Shown here one piece after another: positions 15,318 through 22,867 of a stretch of DNA of 26,256 nucleotides; positions within the stretch are counted from its first letter, which is position 1; every line of letters begins with the position of its first letter. The notes below the pieces were generated by a model. The model saw nothing but the letters and a program-made list of their open reading frames with translations, did no database searches and was not told the DNA's origin. Position numbers and translations under genes: made by a program. Origin of the DNA: Vulcanimicrobiota bacterium (GTDB lineage Bacteria; Vulcanimicrobiota; Vulcanimicrobiia; Vulcanimicrobiales; Vulcanimicrobiaceae); contig JASHPC010000215.1 of assembly GCA_030038335.1 (NCBI GenBank), positions 1 through 26,256 on the forward strand, given 5' to 3'.

Positions 15318-16279
15318 TCGCAGTACGGATGCGACGTCTGCGCCGAACGCCTGCGCTGCGCGGTCTCGTGCGAGAGCACGTCGTTCGCGTCGAGCAACTC
15401 GTGCAACCACTCTTCGTCGTCGAACGCACCGAAGATGCGGGACCGATCTCGTCGATGCCCGGCATCAGTCGTTACACCGTCGATGATGCTGTCGCGGAAG
15501 CGGGAGCGCTGCATGCCCTGCAGATTCCGGCGATACTGCTTTTCGGCATCCCGCGAAAGAAGGACGCGGCTGGGTCGAGCAATGCCGATTCCGGTGGCGT
15601 CGTGCAGCAAGCGATTCGCGCGATCAAGAACGCGGTTCCGGAGATGCTCGTCATTGCCGATCTCTGCAACTGCGAGTACACCGATCACGGGCACTGCGGT
15701 GTGCTCGATGCCGCTGGCAACGTCGACAACGACGCGACGGTAGCGTATCTCACGCGCGTCGCCCTCACGTACGCGAGCGCCGGCGTCGACGTCGTGGCTC
15801 CCTCCGACATGATGGACGGCCGCGTCGAGGCGCTGCGCTCTGCTCTCGACGCCCACGGCTTCATCGACGTCGCACTTCTCGCGTACAGCGCGAAATACGC
15901 GTCGGCTTTTTACGGACCGTTTCGGGAGGCGGCGCAGTCGTCGCCGCAGTTCGGCGACCGCCGCTCCTATCAGATGGATGCCCCGAACGTACGCGAAGCC
16001 TTGCGCGAGATCGCGCTGGACATAGAAGAAGGCGCCGACGCCGTCATGGTCAAGCCGGGTCTGCCGTACCTCGACGTCGTGCGCGCTGCGCGCGACTCGT
16101 TCGACGTGCCGATCGCCGTCTACAACGTGAGCGGCGAATACTCGATGCTCAAAGCGGCGATCGCAAACGGATGGCTGGAAGAACGGGCGATCGACGAGAC
16201 GCTCGTCGCTTTCGTTCGCGCCGGGGCCGATATCGTGATCACGTACTTCGCGAAGGAATGGGCCGTTCGCAACCGATGA
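15314..16279 (+). CDS. hemB: Delta-aminolevulinic acid dehydratase (porphobilinogen synthase)
   Basis: The 321-residue enzyme joins two aminolevulinates into porphobilinogen. The metal loop CNCEYTDHGHCG (118-129) keeps all three cysteines, C118, C120 and C128, of the zinc-dependent class. The two active-site lysines are Lys194 in YSAKYASAFYGP and Lys247 in VMVKPGLPYLD, the latter being the Schiff-base residue in the family. RRSYQMD and VSGEYSM are also typical. The start is GTG 15314, overlapping the hemC stop as GTGA; an in-frame ATG at 15329 is less likely. The stop overlaps hemL (ATGA). Confidence 0.96.
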   Translation: MIAVRMRRLRRTPALRGLVREHVVRVEQLVQPLFVVERTEDAGPISSMPGISRYTVDDAVAEAGALHALQIPAILLFGIPRKKDAAGSSNADSGGVVQQAIRAIKNAVPEMLVIADLCNCEYTDHGHCGVLDAAGNVDNDATVAYLTRVALTYASAGVDVVAPSDMMDGRVEALRSALDAHGFIDVALLAYSAKYASAFYGPFREAAQSSPQFGDRRSYQMDAPNVREALREIALDIEEGADAVMVKPGLPYLDVVRAARDSFDVPIAVYNVSGEYSMLKAAIANGWLEERAIDETLVAFVRAGADIVITYFAKEWAVRNR

Positions 16280-17577
16280 CATACGAACGGTCGATCGCGG
16301 CGTTCTCCCGCGCGCGCAACGTTATCGCGGGGGGCGTCAACTCGTCCGTCCGCGCGTTCAAAGCCGTCGGAGGGTCGCCGGTCTTCATAAAGAGCGGCTC
16401 CGGCGCGATCGTGTACGACGTCGACGGCCACGAGTACGTCGACTACGTCCTCTCGTGGGGACCGCTCTTGCTCGGTCACGCAAATCCCGCCGTTACGAAA
16501 GCAATTGCCGCTGCAGCCGCGCGTGGAGCATCGTTTGGCGCACCCACCGAAGCGGAGACTGAACTCGCCGAGCTCATCTGCTCGATGATGCCGAGCCTCG
16601 ATCGCGTTCGCTTTACGTCGAGCGGCACGGAAGCGTCGATGAGCGCCATTCGCCTTGCGCGAGGGTACACTCGGCGCGATAAGATCGTGAAGTTCGCCGG
16701 TTGCTATCACGGCGCTGCCGATCCGTTCCTCATCTCTGCTGGATCGAGCGCGCTGACGCTCGGCATACCGAGTTCGCCGGGCGTGCCGCGCGCAACGGCA
16801 GCCGATACGATCGTCGTGCCATACAACGACCCCGACGCAGTCGACGCGGCATTCGCAGCGCATTCCGGCGAGATCGCCGGTGTCATCATCGAGCCGTACG
16901 CAGGAAACATGGGGCTCGTACTCCCGCAGTCGCAGTTCTTGGAACGGTTGCGCGAGACGTGTACGCGCGAACGCGCGGTGCTCATCTTTGACGAGGTGAT
17001 GACTGGCTTTCGCGTCGCGCGCGGAGGCGTGCAAGAACGCGTCGGCATCAGACCTGATCTCACGGTGCTCGGCAAAGTCATCGGCGGCGGCCTGCCCATC
17101 GGAGCGTTCGGCGGCAGCGAAGACGTCATGGCATACCTGAGTCCAGACGGACCGGTCTTTCACGCGGGAACGCTCTCGGGAAATCCTCTCGCAATGGCCG
17201 CGGGGATCGCCACGCTCAAAGCGGTACGCGATGATTTCACGCTCTTCGAGCGTCTCGACGTGCTCACCGGCCTTCTCACGAACGGCCTCGCCGCGGTCTT
17301 GGAGAAGCATGGCGTCGCGCATCAAACGGCGCATGCCGGCTCTATGTTCGGACTCTTCTTCACTGCCGATCCGGTCGTCGACTTGGCCTCTGCGATGAAG
17401 TCTGATACCTCGCTCTACGCGAAGTACTTTCATGCCATGCTGGATCGCGGCATCTTGCTCGCTCCCTCGCAGTTCGAGTCCGGCTTCGTCTCGTCGGCGC
17501 ATTCGACGCGCGATATCGAGCGAACGCTCGCAGCGGCGGATGACGCCTTCGCCGAGATTGGGGCAGCGGCACCCTGA
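16276..17577 (+). CDS. hemL: Glutamate-1-semialdehyde 2,1-aminomutase
   Basis: The 433-residue PLP enzyme makes 5-aminolevulinate, the second step of the C5 route. It has the hemL N-terminal pattern IAGGVNSSVRAF (17-28), SSGTEASMSAIRLARG (115-130), CYHGAADP (143-150), FDEVMTGFRV (238-247) and the PLP lysine Lys267 in LGKVIGGGLPIGAFGG. HAGTLSGNPLAMAAG follows in the expected place. Length and motifs match GSA aminomutase rather than other class III aminotransferases, and the hem context agrees. ATG 16276 overlaps the hemB stop (ATGA); upstream in-frame codons inside hemB are rejected. The TGA overlaps the rex start by one base (TGATG). Confidence 0.96.
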   Translation: MTYERSIAAFSRARNVIAGGVNSSVRAFKAVGGSPVFIKSGSGAIVYDVDGHEYVDYVLSWGPLLLGHANPAVTKAIAAAAARGASFGAPTEAETELAELICSMMPSLDRVRFTSSGTEASMSAIRLARGYTRRDKIVKFAGCYHGAADPFLISAGSSALTLGIPSSPGVPRATAADTIVVPYNDPDAVDAAFAAHSGEIAGVIIEPYAGNMGLVLPQSQFLERLRETCTRERAVLIFDEVMTGFRVARGGVQERVGIRPDLTVLGKVIGGGLPIGAFGGSEDVMAYLSPDGPVFHAGTLSGNPLAMAAGIATLKAVRDDFTLFERLDVLTGLLTNGLAAVLEKHGVAHQTAHAGSMFGLFFTADPVVDLASAMKSDTSLYAKYFHAMLDRGILLAPSQFESGFVSSAHSTRDIERTLAAADDAFAEIGAAAP

Positions 17578-18239
17578 TGGAACCGGGGTTCGGAGTCTCG
17601 ATCCCGCGTCTGTACGCCTATCATCGGGCACTCCGCGAGGCATCGGCGGCGGGAAAGGGCACAATAACCTCGCACGGGCTCGCGACGCTCCTCGGGGAGA
17701 CGATCGCCCCTACGCAGATCCGCAAGGACCTGTGTGCGCTGGGGGCGCGCGGCCGCCGCGGTCACGGATATGCGATTAAACCGCTGAGCGCGCACCTCGC
17801 TTGGGTTTTAGGATTGGAGCATGACTGGCGCGTCGCCATCGCGGGGTTCGGCTATCTCGGTCACGCCTTCGCGACGTTCCTCGCGGCGCGAGAAAGGCGC
17901 TTCGACGTGGTAGCGATCTTTGACCGTTCGCCGCAGGTGATCGGCCAGGAGTGGCAAGGTGTCCGCGTCGACGATATCGCCGACGCGACGCGCGTGTTAC
18001 GAGCGGCCGCCTGCGAGATCGCGGTAGTTGCCGTTCCCGCCGAAGCAGCGCAAGGCGTCGCCGAAACGCTTGCCGGCGCAGGAGTTCGCGCGATCTTGAA
18101 CTTCGCTCCGTCGACGTTGCGCGTTCATCGCGAGGACGGAATGCCCGTCGTCGTGCGCAACATCGATCTCGCCGGAGAGCTCTCGATTCTCACGCATCGT
18201 CTTGCCGTCGGAACGATGCCGGCCGTCGAGGAAGCATAA
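17577..18239 (+). CDS. rex: Redox-sensing transcriptional repressor Rex
   Basis: The 220-residue protein has the Rex plan. An N-terminal winged helix (1-75) contains IPRLYAYHRAL (9-19) and the recognition-region signature QIRKDLCALGARGRRGHGY (47-65; usually QVRKDLSxFGxFGxRGxGY). A Rossmann NAD(H) domain begins at about 84 with VAIAGFGYLGHAF (G90, G92, G95), and the C-terminal part dimerises. Rex represses respiratory and other genes at low NADH/NAD+ and lets go when NADH binds. Its position directly before hemA recalls the rex-hemACD order known in Streptomyces. This suggests that heme supply is tied to redox state, although no Rex operator was seen in the window. It starts one base inside the hemL stop and ends 5 bp before hemA. 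Confidence 0.93.
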   Translation: MEPGFGVSIPRLYAYHRALREASAAGKGTITSHGLATLLGETIAPTQIRKDLCALGARGRRGHGYAIKPLSAHLAWVLGLEHDWRVAIAGFGYLGHAFATFLAARERRFDVVAIFDRSPQVIGQEWQGVRVDDIADATRVLRAAACEIAVVAVPAEAAQGVAETLAGAGVRAILNFAPSTLRVHREDGMPVVVRNIDLAGELSILTHRLAVGTMPAVEEA

Positions 18240-18244
18240 GCGCC

Positions 18245-19555
18245 GTGCCACTCGTCTGCCTTGGTCTCTCGCACCGCACCGCACCACTCGACGTTCGCGA
18301 GCGCCATGCGTTTCCGCCGTCACGCATGGCCGAAACGCTCTCGGCGCTGCGCGACTACGAGGCGGTTCGAGAAGCGGCGATGCTACAGACCTGCGGTCGG
18401 CTCGAGTTCTACGCCGAAGTCGAAGATTACGAGACCGGCGTCGCGCAGCTCAAGGCGTTTCTGCTCAACTTCAGGCATGGCAGCATCGACTACGATCTCG
18501 AGTCGTATCTCTACACGCTTCTTGGCGGCGAAGCAGCGGAGCATCTCTTCCGCGTCGCGACCGGCATCGACTCGATGCTCGTAGGTGAAGCAGAGATACT
18601 CGGACAGGTAAAAGACGCGTACGTTCAAGCGCAGCGGGCCGGCGCGCTCGGAGCGACGCTCCATCGCCTTTTCCACGAAGCGCTGCGCGCCGGAAAGACC
18701 GCGCGTTCGACGACGCGCATCGGCGGAGAATCACTCTCGCTCGCGACCGCCGCGATCGAGAGCATTCGCGCGCGGCGCGGAACGTTGCATGGCGCATTCG
18801 TCGTCGTTGCCGGCGCTGGAAAGATGAGCCGCACGGCGCTGCGCCGTTTACGCGACGAAGGCGTCGCGTCGGTCGTCGTCGCGAACCGTACGCCCTCGCG
18901 CGGTCGCGATCTCGTCGCGGAAGCCGGTTTCGGCACCGCGATCGAAATGCCGCGTCTCGGCGCCGCACTCGCCGAGGCCGACGTGTTAATCGCGTCCACC
19001 GGCGCGTCGCATTTCGTGGTCACGAAGGAGCTGCTCGAAAAGGCGCGTCCTGGAGACCGCCCACTCGTCGTCGTCGATCTCGCGGTGCCGCGCGACATCG
19101 ACCCCGAGGTTAGCACGTTGCCAAACGTCTCGCTCGTCGACGTCGACGGCTTACGCCCGGTCATCGAAGAGCGCCTCCAACTGCGGCGCGATGCGATTCC
19201 CGACGTCGAACGCATCATCGCGCGTTATCTCGAACGCTTCCTGCGCTGGTACCGATCCCGTTTCGCGGTGCCGGCGATCGCATCGCTCACGCAGAAGGCG
19301 GAGTCGATTCGCGTCGCCGAGATCGAGCGACTCTTCGCACGCTGTCCCGAGCTCACGGAGCGCGAACGCGCGCTCGTCGCAGGCATGTCCATGACGATCG
19401 TCTCGAAGCTCCTCCACAGCGCGATCGCGAACATTCGAGAGAAGGCGACGGAGAGCGAAGCGGAGGTGCTCTCACACGTACGCGTTCTCGACGAGCTCTT
19501 CGAGCTGAATCTGGCGGCGCAGATCGCGGAGCTGGGCGAAACGCTGCCGCAGTGA
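18245..19555 (+). CDS. hemA: Glutamyl-tRNA reductase
   Basis: From GTG 18245 the product is 436 residues, normal for HemA, which reduces Glu-tRNA to glutamate semialdehyde and commits carbon to tetrapyrroles. Features: CLGLSHRTAPLDVRE (5-19), the catalytic Cys50 in LQTCGRLEFY, GIDSMLVGEAEILGQVKDAY (the family GxDSxxxGExQILGQVK block), an NADPH-binding Rossmann region with VVAGAGKMSRTALRRL, and a C-terminal dimerisation helix domain. The active-site string is Q-T-C-G-R where S-T-C-N-R is usual: Cys50 is retained but Ser48 and Asn51 are changed. It lies 5 bp after rex, and its stop overlaps hemD (GTGA). The open frame extends upstream into rex but is not HemA-like there. Confidence 0.95.
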   Translation: MPLVCLGLSHRTAPLDVRERHAFPPSRMAETLSALRDYEAVREAAMLQTCGRLEFYAEVEDYETGVAQLKAFLLNFRHGSIDYDLESYLYTLLGGEAAEHLFRVATGIDSMLVGEAEILGQVKDAYVQAQRAGALGATLHRLFHEALRAGKTARSTTRIGGESLSLATAAIESIRARRGTLHGAFVVVAGAGKMSRTALRRLRDEGVASVVVANRTPSRGRDLVAEAGFGTAIEMPRLGAALAEADVLIASTGASHFVVTKELLEKARPGDRPLVVVDLAVPRDIDPEVSTLPNVSLVDVDGLRPVIEERLQLRRDAIPDVERIIARYLERFLRWYRSRFAVPAIASLTQKAESIRVAEIERLFARCPELTERERALVAGMSMTIVSKLLHSAIANIREKATESEAEVLSHVRVLDELFELNLAAQIAELGETLPQ

Positions 19556-20337
19556 GCGGAAACGCGGATCGCGGGCCGCTTTTTGGAAGGCGCGTGCTCG
19601 TGACGCGTCCGGAGCACGACGCGCAGCGCTTCGCGCGCGCGCTTGCGGCACGCGGCGCGGAGGCCGTCATCGCGCCGACGATTGCGATCCATCCGCCCGA
19701 CGACGCCGGCGCACTCAGCCACGCCGCGCAAAACCTGAGCGAGTACGCGTGGATCGTCTTCCTTTCTCGGAACGCCGTCGACGCTCTCTTTCGCGCACTC
19801 TCCGACTCGGGACTCGATGCGCGCGCCGTCCGCGCACGCGTTGCGGCGATCGGGACGAAGACGGCCGATCACCTCGAAGCACACGGAGTTTGCCCGGAGC
19901 TCGTCTCCAGACGCTCGACGAGCGAAGACGTCGCTCGCGACGTGCTCGAGCGTACGCGTGAAGGAGATCGCGTGCTCGTCCTCGGTGCACAAGAAGGTCG
20001 CGATGTCGTGCGCACCGTGCTCGCGCAATCTGGGCGCTGCCCGCTGGCGATTGCCGCGTACAAGACGACGACGGTCGACGACCCCTCGTTTTCAAAGAAA
20101 GTTGCGCGCTGCGACATGCTCGCGTTCACGAGCGGAAGCACGGTACGCGGCTTTGCGACGCTGCTCGGCGGCAACGCGGCTGCTCGCACGGCGGCGCGTG
20201 GAAAGATCGTCGCGTGCATCGGCCCGATTACTGCCCATGAAGCTCGCGATATAGGGCTTCAAGTCGACGTCGTCCCCGACGACTTCACGGTCGAGGCGTT
20301 GACGGCCGCACTGGAAGCGCGCGCCGCTATCGCATGA
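19552..20337 (+). CDS. hemD: Uroporphyrinogen-III synthase
   Basis: The 261-residue protein is recognised by the weak but typical HemD pattern: GRRVLVTRPEHDAQRFARAL at the N-terminus, IVFLSRNAVDALF, AAIGTKTADHLEAHG, LVLGAQEGRDVVRTVL, CDMLAFTSGSTVRGFATLL, and CIGPITAHEARDIGLQVDVVPDDFTVEAL at the C-terminus. It closes and inverts ring D of hydroxymethylbilane. HemD sequences vary widely, so the operon position between hemA and DUF92 adds weight. The start GTG 19552 overlaps the hemA stop, and the TGA overlaps the DUF92 start (ATGA). hemE and the later heme steps are not in the window. Confidence 0.92.
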   Translation: MSGNADRGPLFGRRVLVTRPEHDAQRFARALAARGAEAVIAPTIAIHPPDDAGALSHAAQNLSEYAWIVFLSRNAVDALFRALSDSGLDARAVRARVAAIGTKTADHLEAHGVCPELVSRRSTSEDVARDVLERTREGDRVLVLGAQEGRDVVRTVLAQSGRCPLAIAAYKTTTVDDPSFSKKVARCDMLAFTSGSTVRGFATLLGGNAAARTAARGKIVACIGPITAHEARDIGLQVDVVPDDFTVEALTAALEARAAIA

Positions 20338-21110
20338 CGCAAGCGGTCGTCGCCGTGGTCGCGTCGCTTTGCATCGCCGTCGCCTCCTATTCGTCGCGTG
20401 CGCTGACGGCGTCGGGAGCGGTGATGGCGTTCGCGGTCGGCGCCGTCATCTTCGGCATTGGTGGATGGCGAGCCGCAGCAGTGCTGCTCGCGTTCTTCGT
20501 GAGCTCGTCGCTTCTCTCGCGCCTCGGGTCGCGACGAAAGCACGCGCTCGTCGATTGGGGAAAGCAAGGTGCGCGCGACGCCGCGCAGGTCTTCGCCAAC
20601 GGCGGCGTCGCAACGCTCTGCATCGTGTTCGGCGCGCTCTATCCCGCATTGCGCGTGCCGCTCTTTCTCGGTTTTGCGGGATCGCTCGCGGCTGCAACGG
20701 CGGACACGTGGTCGACGGAGATCGGGACGCTTGGGGGCACACCGCGCTCGATTTTGACATTTCGGCCGGTCGAGCGCGGCTTCTCCGGCGGCGTCACGCT
20801 CGTCGGAACGATCGCCTCGATTCTGGGTGCTGCGTTCGTCGCCGCAACAGCGTTCGGCTCACGCGTCGCGCCATTCTTGCCGGTGCTTGCAGCGGGCTTC
20901 GCGGGCGGCCTCTTCGACTCGATTCTCGGAGCGAGCGTGCAAGGACTACGCTGGTGCCCGCACTGCGATCGGGCGTGCGAGATGAATCCTCACGCTTGCG
21001 GAAACGCGACGACGCTTCTTCGCGGAGCGGCATGGATGAACAACGACGCAGTCAACTTTCTTGCGACGGTCTGCGGCGCGTGTGTTGCCGTGCTCGTCGC
21101 AAGCCGGTAG
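20334..21110 (+). CDS. DUF92 (TMEM19/VTE6-like) integral membrane protein
   Basis: The 258-residue protein has about six hydrophobic helices and the DUF92 hallmarks ADTWSTEIGTLGG (123-135), FxPVERGFSGGVTLVGT (143-159), GLFDSILGASVQ (192-203) and the cysteine/histidine cluster CPHCDRACEMNPHACG (208-223). DUF92 includes plant VTE6, a phytyl-phosphate kinase, so bacterial members may act on prenyl phosphates, but this is not established for this protein. It is coupled to hemD by an ATGA overlap and is the last gene of the heme operon. Its 3' end overlaps the convergent MT-A70 gene by 59 bp. Family call is firm; function is open. Confidence 0.9.
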   Translation: MTQAVVAVVASLCIAVASYSSRALTASGAVMAFAVGAVIFGIGGWRAAAVLLAFFVSSSLLSRLGSRRKHALVDWGKQGARDAAQVFANGGVATLCIVFGALYPALRVPLFLGFAGSLAAATADTWSTEIGTLGGTPRSILTFRPVERGFSGGVTLVGTIASILGAAFVAATAFGSRVAPFLPVLAAGFAGGLFDSILGASVQGLRWCPHCDRACEMNPHACGNATTLLRGAAWMNNDAVNFLATVCGACVAVLVASR

Positions 21111-21750
21111 CGGCCCGAAACTTCTCCGTCTCGGGACCCCATGCGTCCCACCCATAGGCTCGTTCTCGAGCGAAGAGCTCGATGCGGGACCTCTCACCGC
21201 AGAGCTTCGCAATGCTCTCGCGAAATATCGCCGGCTTGCGGCTATGCTCCGCTCGCGGTTCCAGTATGACTTGCGGTTGCCTGAGGTCGAGGATCGGAAA
21301 TGGTCTTCCGGTCGGCATTGTCGTCGCTGCGAGCACGAACTCCGTCGTCGGTTTCGTAAAGGTCGGAGGAATGCCCTGACCGCGAATAATGCTTCCTTGC
21401 CGGTTCGTCTTCACCCACACGTACGCAACGCCGCGATAGTACAGGCCCCAGCGCTCGACAAGCTCGATCGCAAAGTTCAGACGCGGACCCGTTGCCCATA
21501 GAAAGAGCGCGGCTCGCTTCGACATGATCGAGCGAATCGGAAGCGACGCGATCGCGTCCTGATCCATGAGCGGATAGTGTTTTGCCGCAGCAGCGTCCTT
21601 GATTTGGCTTCCATAGTAAAACCACGGCGGATCTGCATAGACGATTTCGTACGTGCGTCGCGGAAACGCCGGCAAGTGCGGGTGTTGGGCCGCCACGCAC
21701 CTCTTCGCCAGACGCCTAAGGTGGCGCTGAGACGCGGCGCTATGCTTCAT
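21052..21750 (-). CDS. MT-A70 family adenine N6-methyltransferase
   Basis: The 232-residue protein carries the catalytic DPPW (40-43) in IVYADPPWFYYGS and the MT-A70 run LFLWATGPRLNFAIELVERWG, WVKTNRQG, GQGIPPTFTKPTTEFVLAAT, and the C-terminal SRKPAIFRESI followed by RIELFARERAYGWDAWG. MT-A70 proteins transfer methyl from SAM to N6 of adenine; bacterial members are often phage- or plasmid-linked orphans, and DNA is the probable target here. No restriction enzyme or phage gene is nearby. It lies 8 bp after glutaredoxin on the same strand and overlaps the DUF92 gene by 59 bp. Parts of it look somewhat less GC-rich than its neighbours, which may hint at acquisition. The C-terminal tail beyond the fold is short and basic. 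Confidence 0.88.
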   Translation of the reverse strand: MKHSAASQRHLRRLAKRCVAAQHPHLPAFPRRTYEIVYADPPWFYYGSQIKDAAAAKHYPLMDQDAIASLPIRSIMSKRAALFLWATGPRLNFAIELVERWGLYYRGVAYVWVKTNRQGSIIRGQGIPPTFTKPTTEFVLAATTMPTGRPFPILDLRQPQVILEPRAEHSRKPAIFRESIAKLCGERSRIELFARERAYGWDAWGPETEKFRAATGLRRARQHTRRRPSQES

Positions 21751-21758
21751 GCGCGCAT

Positions 21759-22004
21759 CTAGCCGTAGGTCTTCTTAAGGTGCGCGATGATCGCGTCGTC
21801 GTCGTCGGCGATCTTTACGTCACCGTCCGTCATCGACGGAATCCCGGTGGTACCGAAGAGTTCTTTGAGCGCGGTGCGCTGCGAGTGCGCGCGAGGAACG
21901 TTGACGACCTGATAGTCTAAGAGCATGTCCGTCATCGCGGAGCGTACGCGCGCGCAGTACGGGCACCATTCCGCTTGGTAGAGCACGACGCCGGTTTTCT
22001 TCAT
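21759..22004 (-). CDS. Glutaredoxin-like thiol oxidoreductase
   Basis: The 81-residue protein is a single thioredoxin-fold glutaredoxin with the dithiol CPYC at 14-17 (AEWCPYCARV), the TGIPSM cis-proline loop, and an acidic DGDVKIADDDDAI end. It would reduce disulfides or glutathione-type mixed disulfides in the cytoplasm. It starts inside the arginase stop (ATGA), so it is coupled to the arginase gene. MT-A70 follows 8 bp later. Confidence 0.9.
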   Translation of the reverse strand: MKKTGVVLYQAEWCPYCARVRSAMTDMLLDYQVVNVPRAHSQRTALKELFGTTGIPSMTDGDVKIADDDDAIIAHLKKTYG

Positions 22005-22867
22005 AGTATGGATTTGCCCAGCGCAGAGCAGATGAGACCGACGACGAGAAGCGCCGTCTGGTTCGAGCGATCGAGAATCGGATTGATCTCCACCATCTCC
22101 ATCGAGCAAAGCTGCCCTGTCTCGGCAACCATCTCCATGAGGAGGTGCGCCTCGCGATAACTCAGCCCGCCCTTTACGGGTGTCCCCGTTCCGGGCGCCT
22201 CCGACGGATCGATCGCGTCGAGATCGAACGTTACGTGCAGTCGACGCTGCTCGCCGCCTGCGATGCGAAGCGCTTCTTCCATGACGCGCGCCATCCCGAA
22301 GCGGTCGATCTCCGTCATGGAGAACGCGCGGACGCCGCGGTCCCGAAGCGTGCGCTTCTCCGCCTCGTCGACGTCCCGCAATCCAATGAGCACGCTCTGT
22401 TCCGCGATCGCGTCGCCCCGCTCGAGCGCAAACCACAGCGGCATGCCGTGCACGTTTCCCGTACGCGACGTGTCGGGACTATTGATGTCGGCATGCGCGT
22501 CGATCCACAGCAGTCCCGGCGGACGTCCGAAGGCACGGCGCAGTCCGGCAAGCGTCCCCATCGCGATCGAGTGATCGCCGCCGAGAACGACGGGCATTCC
22601 GCCGTCGCGAGCGACGCGCTCGACGACGCCGGCAAGTCGCCCGCACACTTCGTCGATGACGTCGTGATAGTGCGCTTGCCGATCGGCATTGTGCACCGCT
22701 TCGCGCACGGGAACGTAGACGTTTCCATGGTCGTTCACGTCGTGAACACCGAGCGCCAAGAGTCGTTCGTGCAAGCGCGCGTAACGGACGGCGGACGGAC
22801 CCATGTCGACGCCTCGACGGCTCGCGCCGAGATCCATGGGAACGCCGATGACGTCGACGCGGCTCAT
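22001..22867 (-). CDS. rocF: Arginase
   Basis: The 288-residue ureohydrolase converts arginine to ornithine and urea with a two-Mn centre. The metal ligands are all in place: His99 in GGDHSIAMGT, Asp123/His125/Asp127 in IDAHADINS, and Asp215/Asp217 in TFDLDAIDPSEAPGTGTP. The substrate loop TGNVHGMP (136-143) and the C-terminal EINPILDRSNQTA match arginases better than agmatinases. Its start overlaps the stop of the DUF5069 gene and its stop overlaps glutaredoxin, both ATGA. No other arginine or urea gene is nearby. Confidence 0.93.
   Translation of the reverse strand: MSRVDVIGVPMDLGASRRGVDMGPSAVRYARLHERLLALGVHDVNDHGNVYVPVREAVHNADRQAHYHDVIDEVCGRLAGVVERVARDGGMPVVLGGDHSIAMGTLAGLRRAFGRPPGLLWIDAHADINSPDTSRTGNVHGMPLWFALERGDAIAEQSVLIGLRDVDEAEKRTLRDRGVRAFSMTEIDRFGMARVMEEALRIAGGEQRRLHVTFDLDAIDPSEAPGTGTPVKGGLSYREAHLLMEMVAETGQLCSMEMVEINPILDRSNQTALLVVGLICSALGKSIL

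Noticed and set aside
14302..15465. Upstream extension of the glycosyltransferase frame, antisense to hemC, giving a 931-residue opening
   Set aside because: The extension is arginine-rich shadow sequence of hemC; the GT39-type N-terminus starts at 14301.
16120..17664. 514-residue opening on the minus strand opposite hemL
   Set aside because: It has no family motif and is charged low-complexity sequence, the expected antisense shadow of a high-GC gene.
22001..22867. Agmatinase or formiminoglutamase instead of arginase
   Set aside because: The TGNVHGMP loop and the APGTGTP and EINPILDRSNQTA strings fit arginase better; some doubt on substrate remains.
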